A DNA stretch of 53,076 bases from Nocardia veterana NBRC 100344 (GTDB lineage Bacteria > Actinomycetota > Actinomycetes > Mycobacteriales > Mycobacteriaceae): the NCBI RefSeq assembly GCF_000308855.1, contig NZ_BAGM01000103.1, positions 1-53,076 of the forward strand, in the 5' to 3' direction. The notes beneath the pieces are model-generated. The model saw only the letters and a list, made by a program, of their open reading frames with translations. It made no database searches and had not been told where the DNA came from. The position numbers and the translations under genes were made by a program. The first letter of the stretch is position 1; each line of letters begins with the position of its first letter. Positions 36,100 to 45,233 of the stretch are shown here, piece after piece.

Positions 36100-37299
36100 A
36101 TGATCGCAGGGACACCGGTACTCGACCTCGATGACGTCGCCTCGTTGGAGGCCGCGGATTCCGGGGGAATATTACGTTCGGCCGCCTCCGGCGGGGCCCA
36201 GGTGCGTGCCACCGCGGCCGCCGTCGTCGAAGACGCGCTCGGCCGACTCGACGGGCTCCGCCCGCGCAGTCTGGTCCTGGTTTCCGGGACCGGGCGGGCC
36301 GCGCGCGCGGCAACCCTGCTGCAGGCCGCTCTCGGCGACCGCGCCGGGCTGCCCATCATCAGTGCCACCACCATTCCGCAGTGGGTCGGTTCGCTCGACG
36401 TGGTGATCGTGGCCGGCGACGACTCCGCCGATCCGCGGTTGACCGGTGCGGTCGACCGGGCGCTGCGGCGCGGCGCCGAAGTGGTCGTCGCCGCGCCCGA
36501 CGAAGGCCCGATGCGGGCCGCGGCCGCCGGCCGGGCGGCGGTGCTACCGCCCCGGATCCGGGTGCTGGACCACAACCGGATTCTGCGCTTCCTCGCCATC
36601 GGCATCGCGGTGTTGCAGGCGATCGATCCCGGTCATATCGCCCCGCTGGTACCGAATCTCGAGGACCTCGCCGACGTGCTCGACGCGGAGGCGCTGCGGG
36701 ACGGACCGCACAACGAGGTCTTCCACAACCCGGCCAAGACGCTGGCCGCTCGGATGCGCGAACGTCGGCTCGTCCTGACCGGGGATTCCCCCGCCGCCGC
36801 CGTGGTCGCCCAGCACGGCGCCGAGGTGCTGTTGCAGACCGCGGGCCAGATCGCCGCCGCCGTCGACCTCACCGAGGCCGTGGCCGCCCATGCCCGGCTC
36901 GTCGAATCCGCCGAGACGACCGCACCCGGTTACGACCCGCTCTTCCACGACGAACAGCTCGACGGCCCGCCGCCGGTCGATCGGTCCCGGGTCTTCGTGA
37001 TCAGCGCCGATGCCGACCAGGTCGCGGCCCGGCGGCGGATCGCGGTTTTCGGTTCCGATGCCGGGATCGTCGACGCCGACCTGGTCGACGTCGATGTCGA
37101 ACTGATGCGATCCGAGGCGAGCGTGCCGCGGGACGGCGGGACGGGCGAACCCCAGTCGCCGACGGCCGGCCGCGGCAGCGAACTCGAACAACTGGCGGTG
37201 CTGGTGCTGCGCCTGGAGATGGCGGCGGCCTATCTGCGTCTACTCAGCGGCCCGACGGCCGCGAGCCGTCCCGCCCACTACGACGGGGGCCACTACTAG
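36100..37299 (+). CDS. SIS-domain protein (TobH / Rv3256c-like)
   Basis: A 399-residue protein between two mannose-phosphate enzymes. The first half resembles a sugar-isomerase (SIS) fold: RPRSLVLVSGTGRAARAATLLQAAL, GLPIISATTIPQWVGSLDVVIVAGDD and GAEVVVAAPDEGPM. The second half (RRLVLTGDSPAAAVVAQHGAEVLL, SRVFVISADADQVAARRRI) repeats the same type of domain, so it looks like a two-domain SIS protein. ATG 36100 has GGGGAGG about 12 bases upstream; GTG 36016 is a longer alternative. The position between manB and manA suggests that a phosphosugar is bound, perhaps mannose-6-phosphate; this is inference. Its stop overlaps the start of manA by one base. Confidence 0.85.
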   Translation: MIAGTPVLDLDDVASLEAADSGGILRSAASGGAQVRATAAAVVEDALGRLDGLRPRSLVLVSGTGRAARAATLLQAALGDRAGLPIISATTIPQWVGSLDVVIVAGDDSADPRLTGAVDRALRRGAEVVVAAPDEGPMRAAAAGRAAVLPPRIRVLDHNRILRFLAIGIAVLQAIDPGHIAPLVPNLEDLADVLDAEALRDGPHNEVFHNPAKTLAARMRERRLVLTGDSPAAAVVAQHGAEVLLQTAGQIAAAVDLTEAVAAHARLVESAETTAPGYDPLFHDEQLDGPPPVDRSRVFVISADADQVAARRRIAVFGSDAGIVDADLVDVDVELMRSEASVPRDGGTGEPQSPTAGRGSELEQLAVLVLRLEMAAAYLRLLSGPTAASRPAHYDGGHY

Positions 37300-38534
37300 T
37301 GCACGAACTCGTTGGTGCGTTGCGTTCCTATGCCTGGGGGTCGCGCACCGCACTCGCTGAACTGTGCGGTCGGGAGGTTCCCTCCGCGCATCCCGAGGCC
37401 GAACTCTGGTTCGGCGCGCACCCCGCCGATCCGGCCAAGATCGTGGCCGACGGCCGGAGCCGGTCGCTGCTGGAACTGATCGAATCCGAGCCCAGCCGGG
37501 AATTGGGTTCGGTCGCATCGGCGTTCGATGGGCGGCTGCCTTTCCTGCTGAAAATCCTCGCCGCCGAGGAGCCGCTGTCGCTGCAGGCCCATCCCAGTGC
37601 GGATCAGGCCCGGCACGGATTCGAGCGGGAGAACCACGCCCGCGTGCCGTTGGATTCGCCGATGCGCAATTACCGCGACGACAGCCACAAGCCCGAACTG
37701 GTGGTGGCGTTGGACCGGTTCGAGGCGCTCGCCGGCTTCCGGGACCCGCTGCGCACCGTCGATCTGCTGAACTCGCTGGCCGTACCGGAACTGGTCCAGT
37801 ACACCGAGCTCCTTGCCGCACAACCGGATTCGGGCGGGCTGCGCACCCTGTTCACCACGTGGATCACGCTGCCGCAGGCCATGTTGGCCGGTTTGCTGCC
37901 GAAGGTCCTCGACGGCTGCGTGCGCTACCTCAAACAGGTGGACCCGCTCGAAACACCCGGGCAGAGCAAGGAATTCGCCGCCGAGGCGCGGACCACGCTC
38001 GAACTCGCCGAGGCCTATCCGGGTGATGCCGGGGTGCTGGCGGCCCTGCTGCTCAATCGGATCACCCTCGAACCCGGTCAGGGCCTGTTCCTGGCCGCGG
38101 GCAGCCTGCACGCGTATCTACGCGGAATCGGCGTGGAGATCATGGCCAATTCCGACAACGTGCTGCGCGGCGGACTCACCCCGAAGCACGTCGATGTTCC
38201 CGAATTGCTGCGGGTGCTGGATTTCGAACCGCTGCGCCTGCCGATCATCGAACCCGAACCGGCCGGTCCCGGCTCGTTCCGATATCGCACGCCGGCACCG
38301 GAATTCGCGCTGCGGCGCTTCGAGTTGCCCGAAGCCGCGGAACCGATGGAGATCCCCCGCACCGGCCCGGGCATCATGCTGGTGACCGCGGGTACGGTCC
38401 GGTTGTCGCAGGGAGCCGACGAGCTGACGATCGGAGCGGGCAGCGCGGCGTGGATCTCCGCCGGCGATACCGACATCCGGGCCCGGGCGCTCGGTGGCCC
38501 GGCACAGCTGTTCTGCGCCTGTGTGGGTGAGTGA
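37299..38534 (+). CDS. manA: Mannose-6-phosphate isomerase, class I
   Basis: Zinc enzyme that interconverts fructose-6-phosphate and mannose-6-phosphate, 411 residues. Type I motifs are YAWGSRTALAELCG, PEAELWFGAHPADPA, LQAHPSADQARHGFERE (zinc ligands), NYRDDSHKPELVVAL (zinc ligands), FLAAGSLHAYLRGIGVEIMANSDNVLRGGLTPKHVDVPELL and a cupin-type C-terminus. GTG 37299 overlaps the previous stop (TAGTG), with GGGGG upstream, so the gene is coupled to the SIS gene. With manB and the distant manC it completes the route from fructose-6-phosphate to GDP-mannose within this window. Confidence 0.96.
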   Translation: MHELVGALRSYAWGSRTALAELCGREVPSAHPEAELWFGAHPADPAKIVADGRSRSLLELIESEPSRELGSVASAFDGRLPFLLKILAAEEPLSLQAHPSADQARHGFERENHARVPLDSPMRNYRDDSHKPELVVALDRFEALAGFRDPLRTVDLLNSLAVPELVQYTELLAAQPDSGGLRTLFTTWITLPQAMLAGLLPKVLDGCVRYLKQVDPLETPGQSKEFAAEARTTLELAEAYPGDAGVLAALLLNRITLEPGQGLFLAAGSLHAYLRGIGVEIMANSDNVLRGGLTPKHVDVPELLRVLDFEPLRLPIIEPEPAGPGSFRYRTPAPEFALRRFELPEAAEPMEIPRTGPGIMLVTAGTVRLSQGADELTIGAGSAAWISAGDTDIRARALGGPAQLFCACVGE

Positions 38535-38626
38535 GTAGACGGGCCGGTCGCCGGTCCTAGTAGATTCATCGAACAAATCGGACATCTACCGGCATGCGCC
38601 GGGGACGAAAGGACCGGGGCTGCACC

Positions 38627-39547
38627 ATGTCTGCAGGTGGCGGTAAGAAAGCGATCTTCGCGGCGTTGACCGCGAACGCCGGCATCGCGGTGGCCAAATT
38701 CGTCGGCGCGGCGATCACCGGTTCGGGATCGATGCTGGCCGAGGCGGTGCACTCGGTGGCCGATACCGGCAATCAGGGTCTGCTGCTCCTGGGCCAGAAG
38801 CGCGCCGAGCAGGAGGCCGACGAGCTGCATCCGTTCGGGTACGGGCGCAACCGCTACTTCTACTCGTTCGTCGTCGCGCTGGTGTTGTTCTCGCTCGGCT
38901 CGATGTACGCGATCTACGAGGGCATACACAAAATCCAGCATCCCGAGGAGTTGACCTCGCCGGTCGTGGCGATCGTCATTCTCGGTATCGCGGCGGCACT
39001 CGAGGGCTACAGCTTCATGACCGCGATGCGGGAATCCTCCCCACTGCGCGAGGGCGCGAGCTGGTGGCGGTTCATTCGCAATTCGCGCAGTCCGGAACTG
39101 CCGGTGGTACTGCTGGAGGACACCGGGGCGCTGGTCGGCCTGCTGATCGCGCTGATCGCGGTGATCCTGACCGTGGTGACCGACAACGCGATCTGGGACG
39201 GAATCGGCACCCTCGGCATCGGTATCCTGCTCGGCTTCATCGCGGTGGTGCTGATCGTGGAGATGAAGAGCCTGCTGATCGGCGAAGGTGCGACGCCGGT
39301 TCAGAACGAGGCCATCCGCACGAACCTGGTCGACGGTGCGCGCATCGACCGGGTGATCCACCTGCGCACCGAATACCTCGGACCCGACGAGATGCTGGTG
39401 GCGGCGAAGGTGTCGATCGTGCCGGGCCTGGAGATCGCGGATATCGCGGCCGCCATCGACGACGCCGAGGCGCGCGTGCGGGCGGCCGTGCCCGCTGCCC
39501 GGGTGATGTACATCGAGCCCGACCTGTACCGCACCCAGCCGGTCTGA
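38627..39547 (+). CDS. Cation diffusion facilitator (CDF) metal transporter
   Basis: A 306-residue membrane transporter of divalent metal (zinc, iron or manganese) with six predicted helices. Helix II carries the metal motif LAEAVHSVADTGNQ (His and Asp), then HPFGYGRNRYFYSFVVALVLFSLG typical of the ZnT9/CDF-like branch. Helix V has the second site LLEDTGALVGLLIA. The C-terminal cytoplasmic domain is LRTEYLGPDEMLVAAKVSI and ends MYIEPDLYRTQPV. The branch with VLLEDTGAL instead of HxxxD is the one related to SLC30A9. ATG 38627 has AAAGGA 13 bases upstream; ATG 38594 would add 11 residues. It is 92 bases after manA and probably separate. Confidence 0.92.
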   Translation: MSAGGGKKAIFAALTANAGIAVAKFVGAAITGSGSMLAEAVHSVADTGNQGLLLLGQKRAEQEADELHPFGYGRNRYFYSFVVALVLFSLGSMYAIYEGIHKIQHPEELTSPVVAIVILGIAAALEGYSFMTAMRESSPLREGASWWRFIRNSRSPELPVVLLEDTGALVGLLIALIAVILTVVTDNAIWDGIGTLGIGILLGFIAVVLIVEMKSLLIGEGATPVQNEAIRTNLVDGARIDRVIHLRTEYLGPDEMLVAAKVSIVPGLEIADIAAAIDDAEARVRAAVPAARVMYIEPDLYRTQPV

Positions 39548-39577
39548 GCCCCGGGACAGCGGCGTGCGGTCGCGGTA

Positions 39578-41041
39578 TCAGGCCGCGGATCGCACTGTGG
39601 CGCCGAGCAGCACAGCCGGATCCGTGCTGATACCGAACCGTTCACGCAACACCCGCGTCGCGGCGTGCATACCGCACATGCCGTGCACGCCGGGCCCGGG
39701 TGGGGTGGCGGCCGAGCACAGGTAGACGCCCGGAAGCGGGGTGGCGTAGGGGTTCCAGCGCGGGGTGGGACGCAGGACCGTCTGCGCCAGCGTCATCGCT
39801 CCGGCCGCGATATCACCGCCGACGTAGTTGGCATTGTGCGCGGGCATGCGGGCGGCCGGACGTACGTGCTGCGCCTGGATCAGGTCGCGGAAGCCGGGGG
39901 CGAACCGTTCGAGCTGGGCGATGATCTGGGCGCTCACGTCGCGACCGGAACCGTTGGGTACGTGGGCGTATGTGTAGAGCGTCTGATTGCCACCGGGGGC
40001 TCGGGAAGGATCCACCACGCCCGGCTGGATCACCAGGACGTACGGTCGCTCGGCGTGCCGCCCCGCCGCGACGGTGCGTTCGACGGCCATCGCCTCCGCG
40101 CGGGTGCCGACCACGTGCACGGTTCCCGCTGCCGCCAGCTCCCGGGCCTGCCATGGCACCGGGCCGGACAGCGCGAAGTCCACCTTGCAAGCGGCGCCGC
40201 CGAATCGATAGCGTTCCAGGCGTTTTCGATACGCCGACGGAACGCGCCCGATGCGCAGCAGTTCGGTCGGCGCGGTGTCGAGCAGAACCGCGCGCACATC
40301 GGCGAACGCGTCCAGGGTGTCGACGCGGTGGCCGGTGTGGATGCGGCCACCGTGCCGACGCAGATCGGCCGTCAGCGCATCGACGATCGCCTGCGAACCG
40401 CCGCGGGGAATCGGCCATCCCCCCGCATGAGCGAGGGTGCCCAGCAGCACCGCCACACCGGCCGCCGAGAACCGCCGGGGTGGCATGATCGCGTGTGCGC
40501 TCACGCCGGTGAACAGTGCCGCGGCCGCCTCCCCGGAAAAGCGGGCATTCCACAGCGGAGACGCCTGTTCGAGCAGGCGGCGACCGAAACGCGCCGCCGC
40601 GATCGGATCGCGCGGAAGGTGGCGCAGATCCGACATTGCCAGGTCCACCACCGCCTCCCACTGTCGGACCAGCGGGGCGAACAGGCGCCGCCATGCCGAT
40701 CCCTCGGCGCCCAGATCCTCGACCGTGCGATCCAGATCCCGCCAGGCCACCGCGGCCACGCCACCGTCGAGCGGATGGCCGTAGGAGATTTCGGGAGTCA
40801 GCAGTTCGACGCCGTGCGTCGCGAGATCGAACGCGCGGAAGAACGGGGAGGCCAGCGCCATCGGATGCCCGCCCGCGCAGATGTCATGGTGATAGCCGGG
40901 CAGGGTGAGCTCGGCGGTTCGGCAGCCTCCGCCCACATCGTCGGCGGCCTCGAACACCTCCACCTCGAGCCCGGCACGAGCCAGCAGCACCGCCGCGGCC
41001 AGACCGTTGGGCCCCGAACCGACCACCACCGCATCCACCAT
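39578..41041 (-). CDS. Phytoene-desaturase-like FAD oxidoreductase
   Basis: A 487-residue flavoprotein of the CrtI/amine-oxidase-like family. The N-terminal dinucleotide motif is VVVGSGPNGLAAAVLLARAGLEVEVFEAADDVGGGCRT (residues 5-42). The C-terminal FAD block is PGVYLCSAATPPGPGVHGMCGMHAATRVL. This clade is common in actinobacteria and is only distantly related to true carotenoid desaturases; no phytoene synthase or other carotenoid gene is nearby. The substrate is unknown. ATG 41041 is chosen since an extension to 41245 would not code for a sensible N-terminus. A TetR gene lies 95 bases upstream on the same strand and may control it. Confidence 0.85.
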   Translation of the reverse strand: MVDAVVVGSGPNGLAAAVLLARAGLEVEVFEAADDVGGGCRTAELTLPGYHHDICAGGHPMALASPFFRAFDLATHGVELLTPEISYGHPLDGGVAAVAWRDLDRTVEDLGAEGSAWRRLFAPLVRQWEAVVDLAMSDLRHLPRDPIAAARFGRRLLEQASPLWNARFSGEAAAALFTGVSAHAIMPPRRFSAAGVAVLLGTLAHAGGWPIPRGGSQAIVDALTADLRRHGGRIHTGHRVDTLDAFADVRAVLLDTAPTELLRIGRVPSAYRKRLERYRFGGAACKVDFALSGPVPWQARELAAAGTVHVVGTRAEAMAVERTVAAGRHAERPYVLVIQPGVVDPSRAPGGNQTLYTYAHVPNGSGRDVSAQIIAQLERFAPGFRDLIQAQHVRPAARMPAHNANYVGGDIAAGAMTLAQTVLRPTPRWNPYATPLPGVYLCSAATPPGPGVHGMCGMHAATRVLRERFGISTDPAVLLGATVRSAA

Positions 41042-41136
41042 GATCACCACTGTAGGACTGCCCGACAGTGGGCCGGTGGGACCGGGCTTTCGCAGGCGGC
41101 AGCTGCCGCGGCTCCGGACAGGCGGGGCCGGGGGTG

Positions 41137-41709
41137 TCAGCTGCGGGTGGCCCACCGCATGAGGACATGCATGCGCTGCTCCCACAGATCGGGGCGGAGC
41201 CGCCCGCTTCGGTCCAACGCGGCCATCCCGTGCAGCGCGCTCCAAAACACCTCGGTGTACGCGCCGGTTTCGGCCGCGGGTACGAGCGGACGGAACAGCC
41301 GCTCGAGCTCTTCGAAGCAGTCACGCAGGGTCTGCGGCGCGTCGGGGCCGAACGGTAATTCGGTGTCCTGGACGAACATGGCGTCGTAGAGGGCGGGATT
41401 GTCGGCGGCGAACCGCAGATAGGCCCGCGCGACGGCCTCCATCGCGCCACCGGGGCCGTCGGCCTGCTCGTGCGCCGCGCGCAGGACGTCGCGCAGCATG
41501 GCGATCCCCTCCTCGGCTACGGCCGAGACGATCGCTCGTTTTCCGGCGAAGTGGCTGTAGAGCACGGGCTGGCTGTATTCGATGCGCTCGGCGAGCCGGC
41601 GCACGGTCACCGCCTCCCAGCCGTCGGATTCGGCCAGTTCGCGTGCGCTGTCGATGATCGCCTGCCGGCGCTGTGCGCGCTCGCGTTCCTTACGTTCCTG
41701 AACCGTCAT
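41137..41709 (-). CDS. TetR-family regulator (WHG domain)
   Basis: A 190-residue repressor. The helix-turn-helix region is VTVRRLAERIEYSQPVLYSHFAGKRA (about residues 34-59). The C-terminal part, with YLRFAADNPALYDAMFV and FWSALHGMAALDRSGR, is the WHG-type ligand domain (the WSALHG motif gives the name). The opening is strongly charged (QERKERERAQRRQ). A short inverted repeat, TCTAGC-AAC-GCTAGA, lies 9 bases upstream of the start and could be its own operator. The likely target is the oxidoreductase downstream. Confidence 0.92.
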   Translation of the reverse strand: MTVQERKERERAQRRQAIIDSARELAESDGWEAVTVRRLAERIEYSQPVLYSHFAGKRAIVSAVAEEGIAMLRDVLRAAHEQADGPGGAMEAVARAYLRFAADNPALYDAMFVQDTELPFGPDAPQTLRDCFEELERLFRPLVPAAETGAYTEVFWSALHGMAALDRSGRLRPDLWEQRMHVLMRWATRS

Positions 41710-42016
41710 ACCGAAATTCTAGCAACGCTAGACAATGTAACTCTGGTCGCGCACAGCGAGGTGCTGCTCGCGCGCGAGACAGCATCCGTCGCAACGGTCC
41801 CGGCCCGGTGTCACGGTCCGTCGTCGGCCCGCGCGGCGATCGCGAAGCGACGACTCCCCCGGCGACAGGCCGCTGCCGCTCCCACCGCGCGGGCCGTTCG
41901 GCCATGGCGGCGAGGCGGTGACGGCCTCGTTCTATAGCAGCAGCCCGTGCGGGCCGGTCAGGTCGACCACGACACGGCCTCGGCGCGGTGATCGGACTGC
42001 GAGCGGACGGGTGAGG
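41710..42016. other. Intergenic region between tetR and manC
   Basis: About 307 bases with no convincing gene. The left end holds the inverted repeat 41718-41732 next to tetR. The rest is ordinary high-GC spacer that must contain the end of the manC transcript; I see no strong terminator in it. Confidence 0.5.
41718..41732 (-). promoter_or_regulatory. Inverted repeat upstream of tetR
   Basis: TCTAGC-AAC-GCTAGA, perfect 6-bp arms, 9 bases upstream of the tetR start. This size and place fit an autoregulatory TetR site. Confidence 0.5.
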
Positions 42017-43117
42017 TCACACGTCGGTGGAGAACCGAATTCCGCCGTCGGGCAGGTCGACGCCCGGCCAGATGCGGGCGCCGCGCAGCAGTTCGCATCG
42101 CGCGCCGACGCTGGCGCCGTCACCGATCACGGCATCCCGGACCAGCGCCCGCGGCCCGATCCGTGCGCCGAATCCGATGATCGAACGCTCCACGGTCGCA
42201 CCGGCCTCGACCCGCGCCCCGTCGAACAGCACCGCACCGTCGAGTCGCGCGCCCGCGCCGACCTCGGCGCCGCGACCCACGACCGTACCGCCGATCAGCA
42301 GCGCACCCGGCGCGATCCCGGCGCCCGGATGCACCAACGACTCCCCGCGCTGGCCCGGCAGGGCCGGCGACGGCGCGATGCCGCGCACCAGATCGGCCGA
42401 CCCGCGGACGAAATCCTCCGGAGTTCCCATATCGCGCCAATAGGAGGCATCCACGTGGCCCTGGATATGGGCGCCCTCGGCCAGCAGCGAGGGAAACACC
42501 TCACGCTCGACCGACACCGGCCGGCCGCCGGGGATCTTCTCGATGTATTCACGGCGGAAGACGTAGCAGCCCGCGTTGATCTGATCGGTCGGCGGATCCT
42601 GGGTCTTCTCCAGGAACGCGGTGACCCGGCCGGTCTCGTCGGTGGGCACGCAGCCGAAGGCGCGCGGATCGCCGACCCGGACCAGATGCAGGGTCACATC
42701 GGCGTGGGTGGAGGCGTGGGTGTCGAGGATGGCCCCCAGATCGGCCCCGCCCAGCACATCACCGTTGAACACCATCACGTTGTCGGCGCGCAGCTTCGGC
42801 AGCACGTTGCGGATACCGCCGCCGGTGCCGAGCGGCTCGGTTTCGGTGACGTATTCGATGTCGAGGCCCAGCTCGGCGCCGTCGCCGAAATGCTCCTCGA
42901 AGACCTCGGCCTGGAACGATGTGCCCAGCACCACGTGGGTGATACCGGCATCGGCGATCCGGGCCAGCAGGTGGTGCAGGAACGGCAGACCGGCCACCGG
43001 CAGCATCGGCTTCGGCGCCGACAGCGTCAGCGGGCGCAGCCGAGTGCCCTGGCCGCCGACCAGGATCACGGCGTCAGTTGCGGTATCCACGCCCGCTCCC
43101 TCCGGAATGTCCGGCAT
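42017..43117 (-). CDS. manC: Mannose-1-phosphate guanylyltransferase (GDP-mannose pyrophosphorylase)
   Basis: Makes GDP-mannose from mannose-1-phosphate and GTP. The nucleotidyltransferase signature is AVILVGGQGTRLRPLTLSAPKPMLPVAGLPFLHHLL; VFNGDVLGGADL, FGCVPTDETGRVTAFLEKTQDPPTDQINAGCYVF and YWRDMGTPEDFVRGSADLVRGIAPSPAL follow. The C-terminal third is a left-handed beta-helix of hexapeptide repeats (GGTVVGRGAEVGAGARLDGAV). It is close to M. tuberculosis Rv3264c along the whole length. ATG 43117 has AGGGGA 7 bases upstream; GTG 43090 has GGAGGG and would give a length nearer to Rv3264c. It follows wbbL and rmlD on the same strand. Confidence 0.95.
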   Translation of the reverse strand: MPDIPEGAGVDTATDAVILVGGQGTRLRPLTLSAPKPMLPVAGLPFLHHLLARIADAGITHVVLGTSFQAEVFEEHFGDGAELGLDIEYVTETEPLGTGGGIRNVLPKLRADNVMVFNGDVLGGADLGAILDTHASTHADVTLHLVRVGDPRAFGCVPTDETGRVTAFLEKTQDPPTDQINAGCYVFRREYIEKIPGGRPVSVEREVFPSLLAEGAHIQGHVDASYWRDMGTPEDFVRGSADLVRGIAPSPALPGQRGESLVHPGAGIAPGALLIGGTVVGRGAEVGAGARLDGAVLFDGARVEAGATVERSIIGFGARIGPRALVRDAVIGDGASVGARCELLRGARIWPGVDLPDGGIRFSTDV

Positions 43118-43149
43118 CTGTCTTCCCCTGTTCAGGTTCGGTCCATGCG

Positions 43150-44061
43150 CTACTGCGGCGCGGTACGGTCGCGCTCACGCAGCGCAGATCGAACCGCAAG
43201 TTTGCAGCGAATCGCAAGTCCGGCCCGCAGCGCCCACCGCAACGGGGCCTGCCACCAGTGCGGATGCCGGTCGGCCTGGAAACGATAGGCGGAGGCGTGG
43301 TGAGCGGGCAACATCGTCTCGGGATGGCGACCGGCCGCATGTCCCTTGGCGTGGGTGACCTCCGCGCTGGGGACGAAGACGTTGTGCCAGCCCGCCTTGC
43401 CCATCCGGTCGCCGAAGTCGACGTCCTCCATGTACATGAAGTAGCGGGAGTCGAAACCGTCGATGCTGTCGAAGGCCGCCCGCCGTACCAGCAGACACGA
43501 TCCCGACAGCCAGCCCACCGCCCGCTCGGCGATCTCCTCGTTCTCCTGCCGGTACCGCCGGGTCCACGGATTTCCGGGCCAGATCGTGCCCAGAACCGCA
43601 TGTCCGGCGCCGTCGAGCAGGCCGGGGACTCGTCGCGCGGAGGGATAGATGCTGCCGTCCGGCTCGTGGATCAGCGGGCCGAGCGCGCCGGCGCGCGGCC
43701 AGCGGCGAGCCGCAGCCAGCAACTCGTCGATCGCGTCGGTACCCCACCGCACATCGGGATTGGCGATGACGATGAATTCGATCGCCGGATCGATCTCGGC
43801 GACGGCCCGGTTGATCGCACCGCCGTAGCCGATGTTGCCGCCGGTGCGCAGCAGGGTGACGTGCTCGTTGGATTCGGCCGCGAGTTCGGGGGTGCCGTCG
43901 GTGGAGCCGTTGTCGGCCAGGATCACCTGCGGCTTCTCATGGGTGGCCGTGGCCAGCGTACTGATGAAGTGGTCGAGATGTTCGCCCGGCGAATAGGTCA
44001 CGGTGACCACTGCCAGCTGAGGGGTACGGTCCGCGGAGGGGGCTGAATCCGAAGCGCTCAC
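43150..44061 (-). CDS. wbbL: Rhamnosyltransferase WbbL (glycosyltransferase family 2)
   Basis: Transfers rhamnose from dTDP-rhamnose to GlcNAc-PP-decaprenol, forming the linker between peptidoglycan and arabinogalactan. The 303-residue GT-A protein has VVTVTYSPGEHLDHFISTL, ILADNGSTDGTPELA, GGNIGYGGAINRAVAEIDPAIEFIVIANPDVRWG (acidic motif) and GWLSGSCLLVRRAAFDSIDGFDSRYFMYMEDVDFGDRMGKAGW. The MYMEDVDF block is typical of rhamnosyltransferases. GTG 44061 is the start. It lies between manC and rmlD as in Rv3264c-Rv3266c, and the substrate is made by RmlD encoded upstream. Confidence 0.94.
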   Translation of the reverse strand: MSASDSAPSADRTPQLAVVTVTYSPGEHLDHFISTLATATHEKPQVILADNGSTDGTPELAAESNEHVTLLRTGGNIGYGGAINRAVAEIDPAIEFIVIANPDVRWGTDAIDELLAAARRWPRAGALGPLIHEPDGSIYPSARRVPGLLDGAGHAVLGTIWPGNPWTRRYRQENEEIAERAVGWLSGSCLLVRRAAFDSIDGFDSRYFMYMEDVDFGDRMGKAGWHNVFVPSAEVTHAKGHAAGRHPETMLPAHHASAYRFQADRHPHWWQAPLRWALRAGLAIRCKLAVRSALRERDRTAPQ

Positions 44062-44168
44062 GGAAGGCCAGCCTAGTGGTTGCGGGCCCGAAGTAGACAG
44101 CCGAGCGGCCGCACCCTCAGCGGCTTCTCAGACCCGGCTCCGGCGGGCTCGTCGTCGCGACGGCGACG

Positions 44169-45032
44169 TCAGGACCCTGTCGGCTCGGAGCGGCGCGCGA
44201 GCGCCTCGCCGAGCGCGGTTCGCCACTCACGCAGCGGAGTGAGGCCCGCGTCGATCCACGCCCGATTCGACAACACCGAATAGGCCGGGCGCCGTGCGGG
44301 ACTCGGAAATTCGGCCGAACCGCACGGGCGCACCCGTTCCGGATCGGCACCGAGTCCGGCGAAGATCGCCCGCGCCCATTCGTAGCGGCTGACCGCACCG
44401 GCGTTGCTGACGTGCAGAATTCCCGAAATATCTTGCCGTGCGGCCAGTTCCAGCAGACCGGCCGCCAAATCGGGTGCGTAGGTGGGCGATCCGATCTGAT
44501 CGTCGACCACCGAGACCGTCTCCCGTTCGCGCTCCAGCCGGCGCATGGCCGCCACGAAGTCGCCGCTGTCCCCCGTGTACACCCACGCCGTGCGCACGAC
44601 GGTGGCCCGCGGGTGCGTGGTCAGCACCGCCTGCTCTCCCGCCAGTTTGGTACGACCGTACACACTTGCCGGGCCGGTCGGATCCGCCGGCTCGTACGGA
44701 CGCGACGCGGTTCCCGCGAAGACGTAATCGGTGGAGATGTGAATCAGCCGCGCGTCGACCGCACGGCAGGCGGCGGCCAGGACCGCGGGACCGGTGGCAT
44801 TGCCGGCATACGCCGCGTCCCGATCGGTTTCGGCGGCATCGACGGCGGTGTAGGCGGCACAGTTGAGCACCACGTCCCCGGGCCGCAGCGCGGCGCGCAC
44901 GGCCTCGGCGTCGGTGATATCGAGCTCACCCCGGTGCAGAGGGACGGCAGTGGGCGCCAGCGCTCGCAGGGCACGGCCGAGTTGTCCGCCGGCGCCGGTG
45001 ATCACGAGCCGGGACTGGGAAACGGGACTCAC
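44169..45032 (-). CDS. rmlD: dTDP-4-dehydrorhamnose reductase
   Basis: Last step of dTDP-L-rhamnose synthesis. The 287-residue SDR enzyme has VITGAGGQLGRALRAL at the N-terminus for NAD(P)H, LNCAAYTAVDAAETD, HISTDYVFAG and the catalytic SVYGRTKLAGEQ (YxxxK). The C-terminal half has DDQIGSPTYAPDLAAGLLEL and RRPAYSVLSNRAWI, both diagnostic of RmlD. GTG 45032 gives VSPVSQSRLVITGAGG, as in homologues; an ORF extension to 45053 adds seven residues. It is divergent from the LCP gene and supplies wbbL downstream. A 107-base spacer separates it from wbbL. Confidence 0.95.
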   Translation of the reverse strand: MSPVSQSRLVITGAGGQLGRALRALAPTAVPLHRGELDITDAEAVRAALRPGDVVLNCAAYTAVDAAETDRDAAYAGNATGPAVLAAACRAVDARLIHISTDYVFAGTASRPYEPADPTGPASVYGRTKLAGEQAVLTTHPRATVVRTAWVYTGDSGDFVAAMRRLERERETVSVVDDQIGSPTYAPDLAAGLLELAARQDISGILHVSNAGAVSRYEWARAIFAGLGADPERVRPCGSAEFPSPARRPAYSVLSNRAWIDAGLTPLREWRTALGEALARRSEPTGS

Positions 45033-45233
45033 CCGGCAAGTCTGGCACGCCACGCCAACAGCGGTTCAGCGGTGTGGGCGGCGGGGTTGGATAGCCTCGG
45101 ATGCGGGAACCCCCGGTACGCCGCAGGTGCGAGATGCGGTGTTCTGCGACGTGGCGGGCCACCGGTCCGGCTGATGTCGCTCCGGCCAGGGTTCCCGAAC
45201 GGGGGTCGTGCGAGAGTGGAAAAGGAATACGGA

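Noticed and set aside
43090..43150. A frameshift or fusion between wbbL and manC
   Set aside because: The 32-base gap and two good ribosome binding sites for manC show two normal separate genes.
41918..43288. A 456-codon plus-strand frame opposite manC
   Set aside because: It is antisense to ManC, whose signature motifs and beta-helix repeats are clear.
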